64,000 nucleotides of DNA from Dryocosmus kuriphilus. Lineage: Eukaryota; Arthropoda; Insecta; Hymenoptera; Cynipidae. Below are positions 11,560 to 23,689 of the stretch, piece after piece (within the stretch, counting starts at the first letter, position 1; each line of letters begins with the position of its first letter). The stretch is from contig CM076193.1 in NCBI GenBank assembly GCA_038277395.1, forward strand, positions 88,365,583-88,429,582, in the 5' to 3' direction. A program made the position numbers and the translations under genes. Under the pieces are notes generated by a model. The model saw only the letters and a program-made list of their open reading frames with translations. It did not search any database and had not been told where the DNA came from.

Positions 11560-11938
11560 GTCGGTCGGAGACCGGTCGGTAAGACAGTCACGCTTTTCAT
11601 CGCTCCGTGAATATTGTGTTTTTTGGTTGGGTGTGCCAGGAATTGTGTGGTGAGATCTGCATCCAAATGATCCATTTTTTACGCTGTTCAAAATCAGATA
11701 TCTCGTTGGAAAGTGTGTTGAGTGGTCCAGGATTTATTAACGCTGAATGAGTTTTGCCGTGCAATCAAAGTCCCGGTGGCTCGCACAACAATATCGTGAG
11801 TCGCTCAGTTTGTGTAATCGCAGCGTGTGCTGTTATTAAGTTAGAGGTGTTGTGCGTGTAGGAATTACGTGTGTGTGTCATAATCAACAAACTTTCTCAA
11901 ATTCCTTAAGTACGAAATGACGTAAGCAGAGGAAAATC

Positions 11939-12813
11939 ATGGATAAGCACATAACTGAGGACTCCCTCGCAAAAAGCCTACAAGACCTTCAGGCTAACAT
12001 AAGAAAGGACACAGAAAATGCGATAACAAAATTGATGGGAGAGCACGTATAAACAATTAAAGCAAACGAAGAAAGTATTAAGAAAGTAAGTGGCAGTTGC
12101 GATGTACTGTGCGAGCAGGTTTCAAGACAAAGCAAGTCCATCGAACATGTCAACAGGAGAAATAATGTTCTATTTGTGGTCTGCCGGAAACCATTGAGGA
12201 AACAAGAATCTCTCTCCTTAATACCACACAAACTCTCCTAAAAGAAAAATTAGGAGTCGCAATTGACATAAATGTCGTTGGCCAATTACGAAGACTGGGA
12301 ACACCAAATTTAGATCGCAACAGACCTGTGCTACTTGGTTTCACAGGAGGACTTATCAAGAGCATCATAATGGAAAACCGAGCTAAACTAAAGGGGACAA
12401 ACATTTACATCAACAATGACCTGGATAAGGAAAGTCAAATCATTTACAGCAAGTGCCGTACAAAAATACACGAACTAAAAGTTTCTGGAGCCCATGTACG
12501 CGTGAAAAACGGTACAATCTAGTTTAACAGTAAAAATTACACCCCTGAACAGCTTGAGCCCTTGAACCTGGAAGAAACTCTATCAAATACGACGCAATCT
12601 AGGGATGGCATGTCAAGGAACCCCGTTCCAGCAGATAAGAGGACCGATCAGAAACGCAAAAGAAGGCGTCCTGGCAAAAGTCCTGCCAAAAGTGCCTCGC
12701 CTAAGGTCAGAAGGCCAGCAAATGGTACAGTGGACCCTTATATAACAAACACATCAAAAAATGATCAATTTGAAGAAGATGCCACTTTACAGAATGATAC
12801 CGAGGACGCATGA
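11939..12813 (+). pseudogene. LINE ORF1 pseudogene (L1-ORF1-like)
   Basis: The ATG at 11939 starts a frame (MDKHITEDSLAKSLQDLQ) with a TAA after about 37 codons, continues through a coiled-coil-like stretch and a frameshift near 12175, then enters an RRM-like part (LFGLPETIEETR, VVGQLRRLG, GTNIYINNDLDKES). It ends in a basic tail (KRKRRRPGKSPAK) at about 12700. ORF1 proteins of this kind bind the LINE RNA and form the RNP. A TAG near 12520 is another defect. It lies directly upstream of ORF2, as expected for a two-ORF LINE. Confidence 0.7.
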
Positions 12814-12959
12814 CTGATCAAGATTCAACAACACACTCGCAGTGGGAGTGCCAGTAATAATCAGAGGGCTTACAACTACCAAATTAATCCAACATCCCAA
12901 TATACAGAAGTCAATAAGGCTGCAGAGAATGTCCAGAATACAGCTATTTACTCACCTGC

Positions 12960-15900
12960 TCGAAAGGATCTCTGCCTCCAGAGTATCTGCTTCTGGAACG
13001 TCAGCGGTTACGGTAATGTTTATAATCTAGACAATCAGCAAATTCAATGTATTACTAGTAATGTGATTATATGTCTAGCGGAAACGTGGCTGACGACCGA
13101 CAATTTTAAACTTCCTAAGTTTCTTGATGATTATTTAATTTTTTCAAGTTGCGCGATCAAGGAATTTAGTAAGGGAAGAGGCAGCGGAGGTCTAATTACA
13201 CTCGTTAAAAAAGATAGTTTTATATCAACCACTATAATAGACGTCTCTAATCTTTGGATTTTTGTTTAGAACTCCCAAATAATATACTGATAATTGGTAA
13301 TACTTACTGGTCACCGACTGCGAACACAGAATTCTGCGTCGAATATTTGCACGAGATTTTGGTTAACTTATCGGAAACTTATAAGGAAAGCGCAATTTTT
13401 ATAGTCGCAGGAGATTTTGATGCAAGACTAAAAAACCTGAATTCTTTCGACGAAGATACTTTCTACTCAACTAATGTATTTAGTGAAAGACTTTCTCTTG
13501 ATGATTTAATTACGAAACGAGGTAGAATGCTTACAGAAACATTGGAGGTAAATAATTTTATCTTGTGTAATGGGCGCACAAGGTCGGACTCACCTGCAAA
13601 CTTTACTTATATCACTGCTAAGAACGGTAAGAGTGTTATTGATTTTTTCTGGGTTAGCTTAAAAGATTTAGATTTGGTTCATGACCTCCATGTAAACCCC
13701 ATAATAGGAAAATCTGACCACCTCATGGTCACCTGGAAAATTAAATTTGAAAACATGGAAAAGGAGAAAAAACTGCTAAATTAACTGCTAAGATGCCTAC
13801 CTACGTTGAATCCCTTAAATGGGACGAAACAAAGTTACAAGATTTTTATTTATACTTCTCTTTACTAACAAACAATGAGTTATATAACAATTTTGTAATA
13901 TCGATTCAGCATGCGGCCCAAGAAATAAAATACTTAATCAGAAAACAGGTTTGCATTGAGGGACCGACGTTTGTACCCAGAAAAGAGTGGTTCAATGTAG
14001 AATGTAAACCACTAAAAGTTGAAACGAGAAAAGCGTATAGAACGTATAGACGTAGCAATAACAACCAGTCTTTACTACATAAATACCTTTTTAGCCGTGA
14101 TAAATACAATTCGATCTTGGCTCTAGTCAAGAGAGAATACCGCGATAAAATAATAGGAATATTGTATAACGCAAGTAATAGCCAGGAATTATGGAGGACT
14201 GTAAAGCAATTCGAATACAGACAGCCGTATATAAACGCAATCGATGTATCTTCGTGGGAGAATTTTTATGAGGGAGTTTACCCCAATAGAGCGCCGCAAC
14301 TGGTTTCTTACATAACTGTTTTACACCCGTATCTTGATAAAGATTTTACGTTAGAGGAATTGAGCAGCTGCCTTAAAAGTTGCAAAAATAATAAAGCCCC
14401 AGGGGTGGATAAAGATAAAAACGAAATTTTAAAAAACCTACCGCCAACCTGGGAACATTATTTGCTTAATTTATTTAACGTTGTACTTAATTCAGAGAGT
14501 GTCCCTAAAGGTTGGTCGTTGGCAGACATGTGCATGCTGCATAAAAAGGGTGATAAAACTGACCCCTTTAATTATTAATTTAATTTAATTTAATTTAATT
14601 TAATTTAATTTTTAATTATTAATTTTTGTTGATTTTAAGCGCGCATTTGATTCTGTCAACCACAATAAGCTCTAGGATAAACTCCACTACTTGGGCTTAA
14701 GCGGAAAAATAATTCGAATCATCCGACAACTTTACGATAAGGCCAAATTGATTGTTAAATGCGGTGGAAAACACTCAAAGCCCATAGATGTAACAGAAGG
14801 AGCATTGCAAGGGGACAGCCTAAGCCCGCTTGTGTTCATTCTATTTTTATATGATATAATTACGTTTTTTAGGGACAATGGTATGGAAGGAATTTCTGTG
14901 TCTTCTGCGAGGGGGATCTTGATGCTTCTTTTCGCGGACGACCTTATAATTTTTGCAAGATCCTGGCATGAAGTACAAAATAAACTTAAGACCATAAAAT
15001 CTTATTGTGACGCAAACGGTTTGAAACTAAATGCACTGAAAACAAAAATCGTTCCTCTACGGAAAACCGGGGATTGCAAACGTCTAAAGCCCATCTTTTG
15101 GGAAAACCAGGAGCTTGTTTACCAAAACTCGTACACCTATCTCGGGGTGCCTTTTTCTTGCTCAGGTAAATTTTGTAAGGCGGCAGAATTTTTTATTCAC
15201 AGAGGAATAGTAGCAGTAGCTAGGGTTCACAAGATTCTGTACACGTGTAAAAATCAGTCGTGGAACGCCATAACTAAGCTCCTAAGCTCTATTGTTAAGG
15301 CTACGACTCTATATGGCTCTGAAATGTGGGCCTTACGGTATCTAGACGAAATTGAGCGCGTGCAAACACAGTACTTCAAAAGACTATACAGATGGCCAAA
15401 AAAGACACCGAATTACTTTTATATGGCAAGAAACAGGTACAGATCCCTTAAAACTAAGTGTTATTAAGCGAGCAATGAGATGGTGGTACAAGGTCCTTCA
15501 AATGTCGGACGACAGGCTCCCGAAAATTTGCTATAACAGACTTGTTGATCTAGACAAGCATAATAAAATCAGGCCTGCTATAATTGGGCATCTCAAATCA
15601 AAGAAATTATCGAGACAACAGGAGACGGTACTCTTTGGACACAACAACACATCCTGTGCAGCAGAGAGGTTGACAAAAGGTGCGATAATATTATAAACAC
15701 TTGGAAAAACAACTTGAAATGTTTAACTATCGATAGATCTATAAACTCCGGATATAACAATAACTACAGAAATCTTAGCCTCAGATAGTTGATAGTAGAA
15801 CCATATTTAAAGTTCAAACTACCATTTAGTAAAACTAGAATCATCAGCCAATTAAGGTTGGCACCTCACTCTAGAATTAAAATTATTTACGGGGGAAACA

Positions 15901-16149
15901 CATATATTATCGATACAAACACTAATTGCACCATTTGCAATCTCAACGCTCGAACACTTCCTTCTGTACTGTCCAATTTATAAACCAGTTAGAGACCAAT
16001 TTCTTAACCCCTACGTGGGCAACCAAATATGCGACAACACAGAAGCTACGCAACGATTACTATGCATAAAAAATGAAAAACATTTGAATGACGTATATTG
16101 TTACGTAGTTGATGCGCTTAAAATTAGGTCTTTTATAATTAACGAATAA
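12960..16149 (+). pseudogene. LINE ORF2 pseudogene: AP endonuclease and reverse transcriptase
   Basis: Endonuclease motifs appear in order: FWNVSG near 12990, LAETWL near 13075, GDFDAR near 13420 (family usually GDFNAR), and SDHLMV near 13715. A stop at 13267 splits this domain. The RT starts with KAPGVDKDKNE near 14400 and then hits a (TTTAA)n tract at 14576-14610 that replaces the next RT blocks. Coding resumes with DFKRAFDSV near 14635, ALQGDSLSPL near 14800 and the catalytic FADD near 14935. The C-terminal part includes TLEHFLLYCPIYKP-like residues near 15950. At least four stops or frameshifts make it nonfunctional although FADD survives. Confidence 0.85.
14576..14626. repeat. (TTTAA)n microsatellite inside the RT domain
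   Basis: Seven or so TTTAA units plus flanking TTAATTATT-type sequence sit between the RT N-terminal part (ending DPFNY) and DFKRAFDSV. The RT residues expected between these motifs are missing, so the tract replaces rather than merely interrupts coding sequence. Confidence 0.85.
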
Positions 16150-16268
16150 CATGCGAACAGGTTTTTATGTATGTCTCTCCGAATTAAGCTACAAAAACCC
16201 TTTACTGATGTTGTAGGTTTTATCAGAATTGATAAATTGTAATAGTTCTCTTACTTGTACAAAGAAAG

Positions 16269-16313
<45 letters not shown>
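16269..16313. repeat. (ATCT)n tail of the CR1/L2-like LINE
   Basis: About eleven ATCT units end exactly at the target-site duplication AACTCCAATAG. Tandem simple-repeat 3' tails are usual for CR1/L2-group LINEs, and this defines the 3' end of the 11560-16313 insertion. Confidence 0.9.
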
Positions 16314-16314
<1 letters not shown>

Positions 16315-16324
16315 ACTCCAATAG

Positions 16325-18660
16325 TATCATGAATGAGACGTAAAGCTACAAGGCTTTCTTCTTGCTGATTTTCTATTATGCATTCGGAATTGACTGAAAA
16401 TTCCCTTTCAAGAGCGGCATTGCCATGAGACAAAACGAGAATTAGCTTTTAAAAGTATGTTAAATCTGGAAATGATTTGCCTGTCGTTGAAATTACTCCT
16501 GTTCAAAATGTACCTAATCGAGAAGTACTACTCTCATATATTTTAATAGCTTCCATGGTACTAGATAAACTGCAAATTTGATTGTATTCCCTTTTTATTC
16601 TGTCTGCCTTTGATCCTGAAATCATATTCTTTTCAATACTCAAAATTTCTAAACAAGAAGTCAGACGTTTTTCAGCTGCTTTGGGACTTTCTGATATAAC
16701 GTTAGGATCAAGACACGAAATAGATTTCGTGAATTTGTATTTCAATGGGGACCATTGCATGAGTTTCTCAGTCATAAAAATGTAGCTAAGTCCACGTCAG
16801 CAACCGGAAATATTTTTTTTGGGTTTTTGAGGTGGACATCTGAGATTGAAGTGGCTTTCTCTAGAACATCCGGTTTAGCGAATCGTTCCATTATTGTGGT
16901 TATCACATACGTGAGATTTTGGTACAAGAAAGGTGCTATGGGAGCATCTGATTGAAATTCTGTAAGAAATGGTTCCACCAAAGATGAAGTTGAGATGAAG
17001 AATGCCAATTCTGCTTCAAGAAATTTGTCTTTAACAAATGTAGATACAACTTGAAAGCTTTGATGATTGTCGTTAAGAGAATTTTTCTTGTCCTCTTTTT
17101 CAACTGCAGCCACTCAAACTTTTAAAAACGGTCAAATAACAGAAGCTCTTGTAGCTGTTGGTGTATTTTCCACCCATCGGATAGAACATAACTTGTGCGG
17201 AAATATATTTGATTTGGTGATATTGGTGTAGTTTCCTCGGTGAACAGGATTAGCTTTAAATAGACGGTACAGAAACGTCAGGAAATCACCGATGTTCCAC
17301 TTAGTATTCTGCATTCCAGTTTTGAAACCTCCGTGAAGATTATGGAGGCCGCAACTACCGATGTCCAGAAAAAGATGATTTTCCGGATATTTTTCATGAA
17401 GTTCAGCTTTCAAATTCTTAATCATACAGAAATTTACAGCAGGACCGCCCATAGATATTTGAATAATTTTAGTCAAATTCTCTTCCTCAACTACCATAAT
17501 TAGTCCATTATTTAAATCCATTGCTTTGGTACTCTCGAGAAACACAGAAGACAAATATCTTGTTTGAACCTAATTTTTAAAACTGTTCCAGAATTTTAGA
17601 ACGACGTCCATTTGCTGCTTTTTTGAGATCCTATTTAAACTTTCGTCGAAACCTACAACTATGTGATTGCAAGATTTTATAATTTCTTTGATCTTCTTTC
17701 GAAAATGGGGAGCTAAGCCATGTACAATGGTATATCCTACTTTGCCTTTTTGTAATTGCATTTTAGCAGCAATTTCACTATCTGGGAACATATAGTTACG
17801 GGGGGAAACAGCTACTGCTTCAGCAGCTCCCCGAAAAGAGTAGTGTTTAAATACAGTAAGAAGACACCATGTGATCTCAGCTTTCGTGATAGAATCCTTT
17901 AATAATATTTTTTGTAGAACTGGTACATGAGTAGAAGTCTTAGCTGAGAAACGTGGATTAGTAGTTGGAATTGAGGAACTTTGCTCCCTAGAATTCCTTG
18001 CAGGATCATTCAGGATTTTATGACAATCTTGTATACCTATTAGTGAGACTTCAGAACCTACAAAATACTTTTTTTACAGTAGTTAAGTGAAACCTTTACT
18101 GTTTTTGACAGCTATCAAATTCAATTGACCCAATTATAAAATTTTTTCAGAAGGAATTTTTTATTGGAATTTGGGTCTGTAATTTCACAATGATACATTA
18201 TACTATAAATAGTGATCAATCAATGACAAAATATTCAAAAATTGTTTGCCAATTTTTTAAACTGTTCAATTGAACTGGAGAATTTTAAAAACTGTTTTTT
18301 AATTCATTAATTACTATCTATAGTATAGTACATTATTATAAAATTACAGACCCAAATTCAAATGAAAAAATTCACGACTTGAATTTACCTTCAACCGAAT
18401 CAGGTTGAGTGGAACTACATTTAGTAGAAACTGAATTTGATGTTGCTGCAGGAGCTTGTGCTATCACAAAAAAATCGACATGGAGACTTTTAGCGTGGAA
18501 CTTTGAGTTACTTATATGCTTGCTACTCTTTTCATGACTTGTGAGTGCACGTTTGCCCATAGAATTTATTTTTATGATTTTTTTACACCACTTACAATAA
18601 TCTTTAGTTACACATGGTTTATGTTCCTCTACCCAGGGAAACTCTAACTCATATTTTCAA
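16325..18660 (-). pseudogene. hAT transposase pseudogene (zinc finger to dimerisation domain)
   Basis: Reading the minus strand: a CCHH finger (YCKWC ... SHEKSSKH) near 18600-18510; an intron at 18388-18058 with GT-AG ends whose removal joins SVEG to SEVSLIG in frame; then the core with VGFDESLN near 17650, ISMGGPAVNF near 17455, CSIRWVENTP near 17170, APIAPFLYQNLTY near 16920; and the C-terminal dimerisation motif LSHGNAALEREFSVN near 16420. In-frame stops at 17570-17572, 17132 and about 17113, plus frame changes near 16775 and 16500, inactivate it. The tail of the protein is at 11323-11559 on the far side of the LINE. This family excises and reinserts hAT elements; no TIRs were found. Confidence 0.85.
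18147..18375. repeat. Inverted repeat within the hAT intron
   Basis: GAATTTGGGTCTGTAATTT near 18168 faces AAATTACAGACCCAAATTC near 18342, and the imperfect arms include ACATTATACTATA and TATAGTATAGTACATT-type sequence. It occupies most of the 331-bp intron of the hAT pseudogene and looks like a small palindromic MITE. Confidence 0.75.
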
Positions 18661-18710
18661 CTATAAGTCGTATTACTTGGTGTTGTTTGTCTTATCACTA
18701 AAATTAAAAT

Positions 18711-18724
18711 TATTATTATTCTTA

Positions 18725-18767
<43 letters not shown>

Positions 18768-18780
18768 ATTATTATTATTA
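18711..18780. repeat. (TTA)n microsatellite
   Basis: About 70 bp of near-perfect ATT/TTA repeat with one interruption near 18761. Confidence 0.95.
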
Positions 18781-18782
18781 AG

Positions 18783-20024
18783 AAATAAACGAGTGTCTTT
18801 TATACCTTCTGCATTTTGAATAAAAAAATGATTGAAACTCAAAATAGATAGTCTTGATTTTAAAAAATTTTGAACCAAAAAAAAATCAGTAAAAGGAATG
18901 AAATTAGGTCTTTTTTCAGCTTAAAGATCTTAATTATTTACATATTTTTTTCTAGTGTTTTTATTGCAACAAATAACCCGGTAAGAAGGTGTGAATTGAA
19001 TTTGATTAATGTGCGAACAAATATTGTCGAATTTCAAACTTTTTGAATACTTAATCAATCCCGTATTTGAAATATGCGTTTTAATTCCTATTAGTGGAAA
19101 AGGATTGCGCCTCACTTTAGTTCTGTTTAATGTGTGCGAAAGTTTGAACACATTTTAATTATTTGACAACGGAAGAAACTGAAATCAATCTAATCCTATT
19201 TAATGTCATGAGCCAACCTCAAAAGTTGTACTCAATTTAATTCTCTCTATGAAGGATTAATTGTCATCATTTTAATCTGGAACAATTCGTCGTTTTAACT
19301 AAAAATGCATCCAATCTAATCTCGATCAATACAAATATCGATGAGTTTAAAACTTTTTGAATTCCTAACTAATTTCGTTTTTGAAATTTTTCGTCCGCAT
19401 TCTAATTCAGTTTAATTGGAAGCTTCTTACCGGGAAGGTAATGCGATTTTATGAATTATTTTCAGTTCAAAATATTCTCGTATGTTTCATAAATTTAGAA
19501 AATAGATATCGATGAATAAGTCTTTTTATTTGTTATGAATAAGAAAAAAAAGTATTTAATATCTCTTCTCAAGTAAATAAAAAATTTGTATTCAATCATT
19601 AGGTACATTTTAGAATTCTAATAAGATCTGAGGTTTGAGTAGAACAAAATAAAATGGAATTTAATAAAATAGAAATTATTTGGAAAATTTTATCTATCTT
19701 GTAGGGCCAGGTGAGTAAGATATTAAAACTCCAATCTGCTTGAAAAGCGACGTTTCGTCATCATAGGTGCGCTGACCTCATCAAGCTAAAAGTTTTATTA
19801 AAAAGAAAGAGGTACACCAAAAAATACAACGAAGCTACGAAGCTACGGTTAAACAAAAAACTAGCAAAATCTACATCACAGAGAATATTTCTACACCGGT
19901 GCAGAAGAAACGACTTGTTCCCACAACATATAATGAACACAAGTAAGCGATATCAAATTATGACCTTTCATAGCGAAACTTGTAAGAAAACTATCTCAAA
20001 GATTAATAACGCAGCTAATATAAG

Positions 20025-20026
<2 letters not shown>
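18783..20026. other. AT-rich noncoding interval with a diverged repeat pair
   Basis: No gene is supported. A segment near 19020-19110 (AAACTTTTTGAATACTTAATC) reappears diverged near 19350-19430 (AAACTTTTTGAATTCCTAAC), a repeat step of about 320 bp. The part 19700-20025 contains GCGACGTTTCGTCATC and a less AT-rich stretch that I cannot assign. Confidence 0.4.
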
Positions 20027-20081
<55 letters not shown>

Positions 20082-23000
20082 GTGTGGCTTTGCGAACTCG
20101 GAAGTTCATTGCCTCAGCTACCCAGAACCGCCACGCATCTCTATCCTGTGCATCCTCCATCCAGTTTAAATAATCATGTACCTAGCTCTTTTAGATCGTC
20201 CCTTACGTTTTTCTCCCATCTTTTTCTCGGTCTGCGTAGAGTTCCCTTACTAATCGGCTTCCCTCTTAAAACTTGCGCCACTGTTCTTTCGTCGCCCATT
20301 CTTGCTACATGTCTCGCCCAGCTTAATTTGCGCGCTTTCATTACTTTATTCATATTTACTGACCCGTAGAAAGCATGCAGCTTATCATTATGCAGTTTTT
20401 TTCTCCATTCACTAGTCTCTTCGTCCCTTTTTGGCCCGTAGATTTTTCTAAGTACTTTATTTTCGAATACTCTAAACCTGTTCTCCTCTCCTTTAGTCAG
20501 CGCCCATGTTTCGCACCCGTGCATGAGGACCGGCATTATTATCGTTTTGTAAATTCTTACTTTGATGTTTCTAGATAACGATCGCGATTTTAGTAATGTA
20601 TTTGTTGCATAGTAGCACCCATTGCCAGCGTGCAGCCGCCTGCTGATTTTCGTTTTAACGTTATTGTCGCGCTGGATATAATAGTCCCGAGGTATTTAAA
20701 CTCATTAAATCTGTCAAATTTCATATTTCCGGCCATTAGATCCCCCTCTTCATTGCTTTGTTCTGATCTGTCGACGGTCAAATATTTTGTCATCGATTCG
20801 CTAACTTCTAAACCTATTTCCTTGGCTTTTGTGATCAGGATTTCTGCATTTTTAGCTAGCGTTTCTTTATCATCACCGAGTAAGTCGAGATCATCTGCAT
20901 ATCCCAGAGTTTGTATTATCCCATTGAGGGTAGCACCAGACGGATTCCTTTGTACTTGTCCGACCACGTATTCTAAAAATGTGTTAAAAAGGATGCACGA
21001 AAGAGCATCGCCCTGTTGCAGGCCATCGCAGATCAAAAACTCTTCAGATAAACTTCCGTTTACACGTATTTTACCCCTACTGCCGCTTAAGCAAACTTCG
21101 ATAAGTCTAACCAATTTCCTTGGTACACCCAAGAACTCCAGAATCCAGTACCCAGTACATTCATGCGCGTATAATAGAGTCGTAAGCTTTTTTGAAATCG
21201 ATAAATATCTGATGTATTGCTTCATTAAATTCCCATTTATTTTCTAGCAATTGTCTAATTGTAAACATTTGAGCGCTTGTAGATCGGTTTCGGCGGAATC
21301 CACGCTGGTAATCCCCAATGATTTCTTCAGCAAAAGGATTTAGTCTACTTAAGATTACATTGGACAGGATCTTATAGCACGAAGGCACAAGTGAAATTCC
21401 CCGATAACTGTTACCGCTCGTTTTATCTTCTTTTTTAAGAATGGGTATAATAATAGAGGTATTCCGTTCCTCCGATATGCGTTCTGTTTTCCAGATTGCG
21501 CGCATTAATTTACAAATTTGACTTGTGAGGCGAGGGCCCCCATTTTTTATCAGTTCTGACGGTAGGTCGTCAATGCCCGCGGCTTTGTTATTTTTCAACT
21601 TCTTTATGGACATTTCTATTTCTTTATCAGCAGGCTCATCAATTAGTAGATCAGCAGTGTGGATTTCACCGAGATTAACTTCAACGGCGGCTTCGCGTAC
21701 GTTCAATAGCTTATCAAAATAATTTTTCCATAAATTTAGTCTTTCTGTTGCATCAGCTACTAGATTGCCATTTTCGTCCCTCATTACTTCCGTTCTACAC
21801 TTTGAAAGCCTTTCCTTATAAAATTGATTCCCCTGTACATTTCACGCGGGTTATTTTGTATATTATGCGCGTCTATTGCTAGTATTTTATTCTTTTGTCA
21901 CTCCCTTTTCTTGGATCTGTAAAACCTATTTGTACTTTTACTAACCTCGAGATACTTCTTATGTGTTTGATCTCTTTTCGCTTTTCAAACCACAGTTTGC
22001 ACTCTTCGTCGAACCACAGTTTGCTTTTGGTTACTTTCTTTAAACCTATAGTACTTTTCGCGGCTGTCTTTATCGCCTCTTTCATATTGCCCCACAGGGT
22101 TTGTGGGTCCTCCTCACAACTATCTCTATCGTCTCTGTTTTTGAAGAGTATCGAAACTATTAGAAATCTTTACTTGACAATTCAATGTTTCTGTCGGTAT
22201 TTAAAACTTATCTATATTGAAACGAACTGTTGGTTCTGGGGGGCTAGTTTTCTTATTTAACGCTAGTCTAGATCTTAGTTTTATTATCACGAGAAAGTGG
22301 TCTGAATTTAAATCCGCTCCCCTGTACGAGCTTACCTCGAGAATGCTTGTATGGCGTCTTCTGTCAATTAAAACGTGATCAATCTGATTGTGAGTAATAC
22401 CGTCTGATGATGTCCGCGTGGCCTTATGTATATTTTTATGCTTGAAATATGTGCTTTTGACAACGAGGCTGTTTGAAGCTGCAAAGTTTACTACTCTAGT
22501 CCCTTTATCATTACTGACGTCATGCAAGCTTTCTGACCCTATTGTAGGCCTATACATCGGTTCTTTTCCAATTTTCGCATTGAAGTCTCCCAATACTATT
22601 TTTGCGTCAAACTTCGAGAACTTGTCAAAAACTTGTTTGATTGTTTCGTAAAAAAGATGTTTAGTATCTTCGTCTTTGTCCTGAGTAGGGAAGTGCACGT
22701 TGATTAGCACCTGTTTGCAGAAATTACCCTTTAGTACAATATATGATAACCGGTCGTTAATGAATTGCATATCGATAAGCGCGTGCGAAATTCGTTTATT
22801 AATAAGAAAACCGGTCCCAGTTTGCGCCCTTTAGCTCCCCCAAAGTGAAAAGTGTAGTTATCCTTAGAGATTGATTCGTACTCGCCCGGCCAGCAGATTT
22901 CTTGGAGCGATATTATATCAATATCGTATCTCTTTGCTGTCTCAATGAGTTCGCTAAATCCGCCAGTATTTAGACTACGCGCGTTCATAGTTCCTGCCTT

Positions 23001-23290
23001 AAGATATTTTATTGCAGTTGTTCGTTTTTGGAAGTTAGCCATGATAGTTTTAAGAAAGTCCGCACGTTAGATGTCCTATTTCGATCGCAGGTGAGTCCAC
23101 CGTCCCAGCAGTGATAACTTCCATACCTCCCTAGGTCTAAGTATGGGGGCTTTCCGGCTTTGACAAGAGTATAGTAGATGTACTAGGCCGGTTCTAAGCC
23201 CAAATTCCTGCTAAAGACAGTTACCGACATCGAGAGCTAAAGTGGTTCATGTCCGCGCTAAGCATCTAGAATGTCCGGTGTGACGTCATT
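20027..23290 (-). mobile_element. RTE-like LINE, near full length, with (TAA)n tail
   Basis: On the minus strand a 5' UTR of about 250 bp (GC-rich, 23043-23290), one long broken ORF2 and a (TAA)n tail at 20027-20080 make up the element. A second, 5'-truncated copy on the plus strand (40483-41620) ends with the same sequence (CCGAGTTCGCAAAGC) and the same tail, confirming the 3' end. I could not find a clear target duplication. Family placement near RTE rests on the ORF2 sequence type; it could belong to a neighbouring clade. Confidence 0.8.
20082..23042 (-). pseudogene. RTE-like ORF2 pseudogene (endonuclease-RT)
   Basis: The start ATG at 23042 leads into an AP-endonuclease (GTMNARSLNTGG, ISLQEICWPG near 22920, LGDFNAKIG near 22590, IDHVLID near 22375, LNSDHFLV near 22300). 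The RT domain follows (KAAGIDDLPSEL near 21580, FIDFKKAYDS near 21190, GLQQGDALSC near 21010, GYADDLDLLG near 20910). The C-terminal part has HGCETWALTKGEENR near 20520 and LSWARHVARMG near 20315, typical of this family. About six frame changes divide the frame, for instance near 22750, 22100, 21200 and 20560. The YADD motif is intact but the gene cannot yield a full protein. Confidence 0.87.
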
Positions 23291-23689
23291 AATTAAATAA
23301 TACGCAATTGCTAAACATGAATTTTGCATAAACAACTCTCTCTCCCTCCCCTCTCACTCTTTCTCCTATGCTAAGTTTCCACTAGTATAATTTTGATTAC
23401 AAAGGAATCTTTGTTCTATAAAATATAGGGAGACTTATTGAGGAATTTATGTCATTAAAAATATCCGATTTCTATGACTCATAGTTATGGAATGTTTTGA
23501 AAATCCATTCGTTGATCGCTACAATATACCATACAAAACTATACTATACTATACTATATGGAGCAGCAGCTGAAAGAGTTATTAAATCTAAACATTTTAA
23601 TCTACACTCTGGTTTTCAGTAAGATTCAGAGCGATATTATTATTCTGATTCTTATTATACTATTATATTTTTCGTTTTAGTCGTCATAT
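23291..23689. other. AT-rich interval before the palindromic repeat region
   Basis: Noncoding. Contains a short TATAC repeat near 23540 and a segment (GAAAGAGTTATTAAATC...) that recurs near 26235 in the same orientation with changes. Confidence 0.5.

Larger units (their letters stand above)
11560..16313 (+). mobile_element. CR1/L2-like LINE, near full length, inserted in the hAT gene
   Basis: The element starts with GGTCGGTCGGAGACCGG, has a 5' UTR of about 380 bp, ORF1, ORF2 and an (ATCT)n tail. AACTCGAATAG at 11549-11559 and AACTCCAATAG at 16314-16324 are an 11-bp target duplication with one mismatch. The retained 5' end implies a full-length insertion of 4754 bp. Clade is judged from ORF2 motifs (ALQGDSLSPL, FADD, and a C-terminal motif resembling EHFLLYCPIY) and the simple-repeat tail; CR1, L2 or Kiri cannot be separated by eye. 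Confidence 0.85.
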
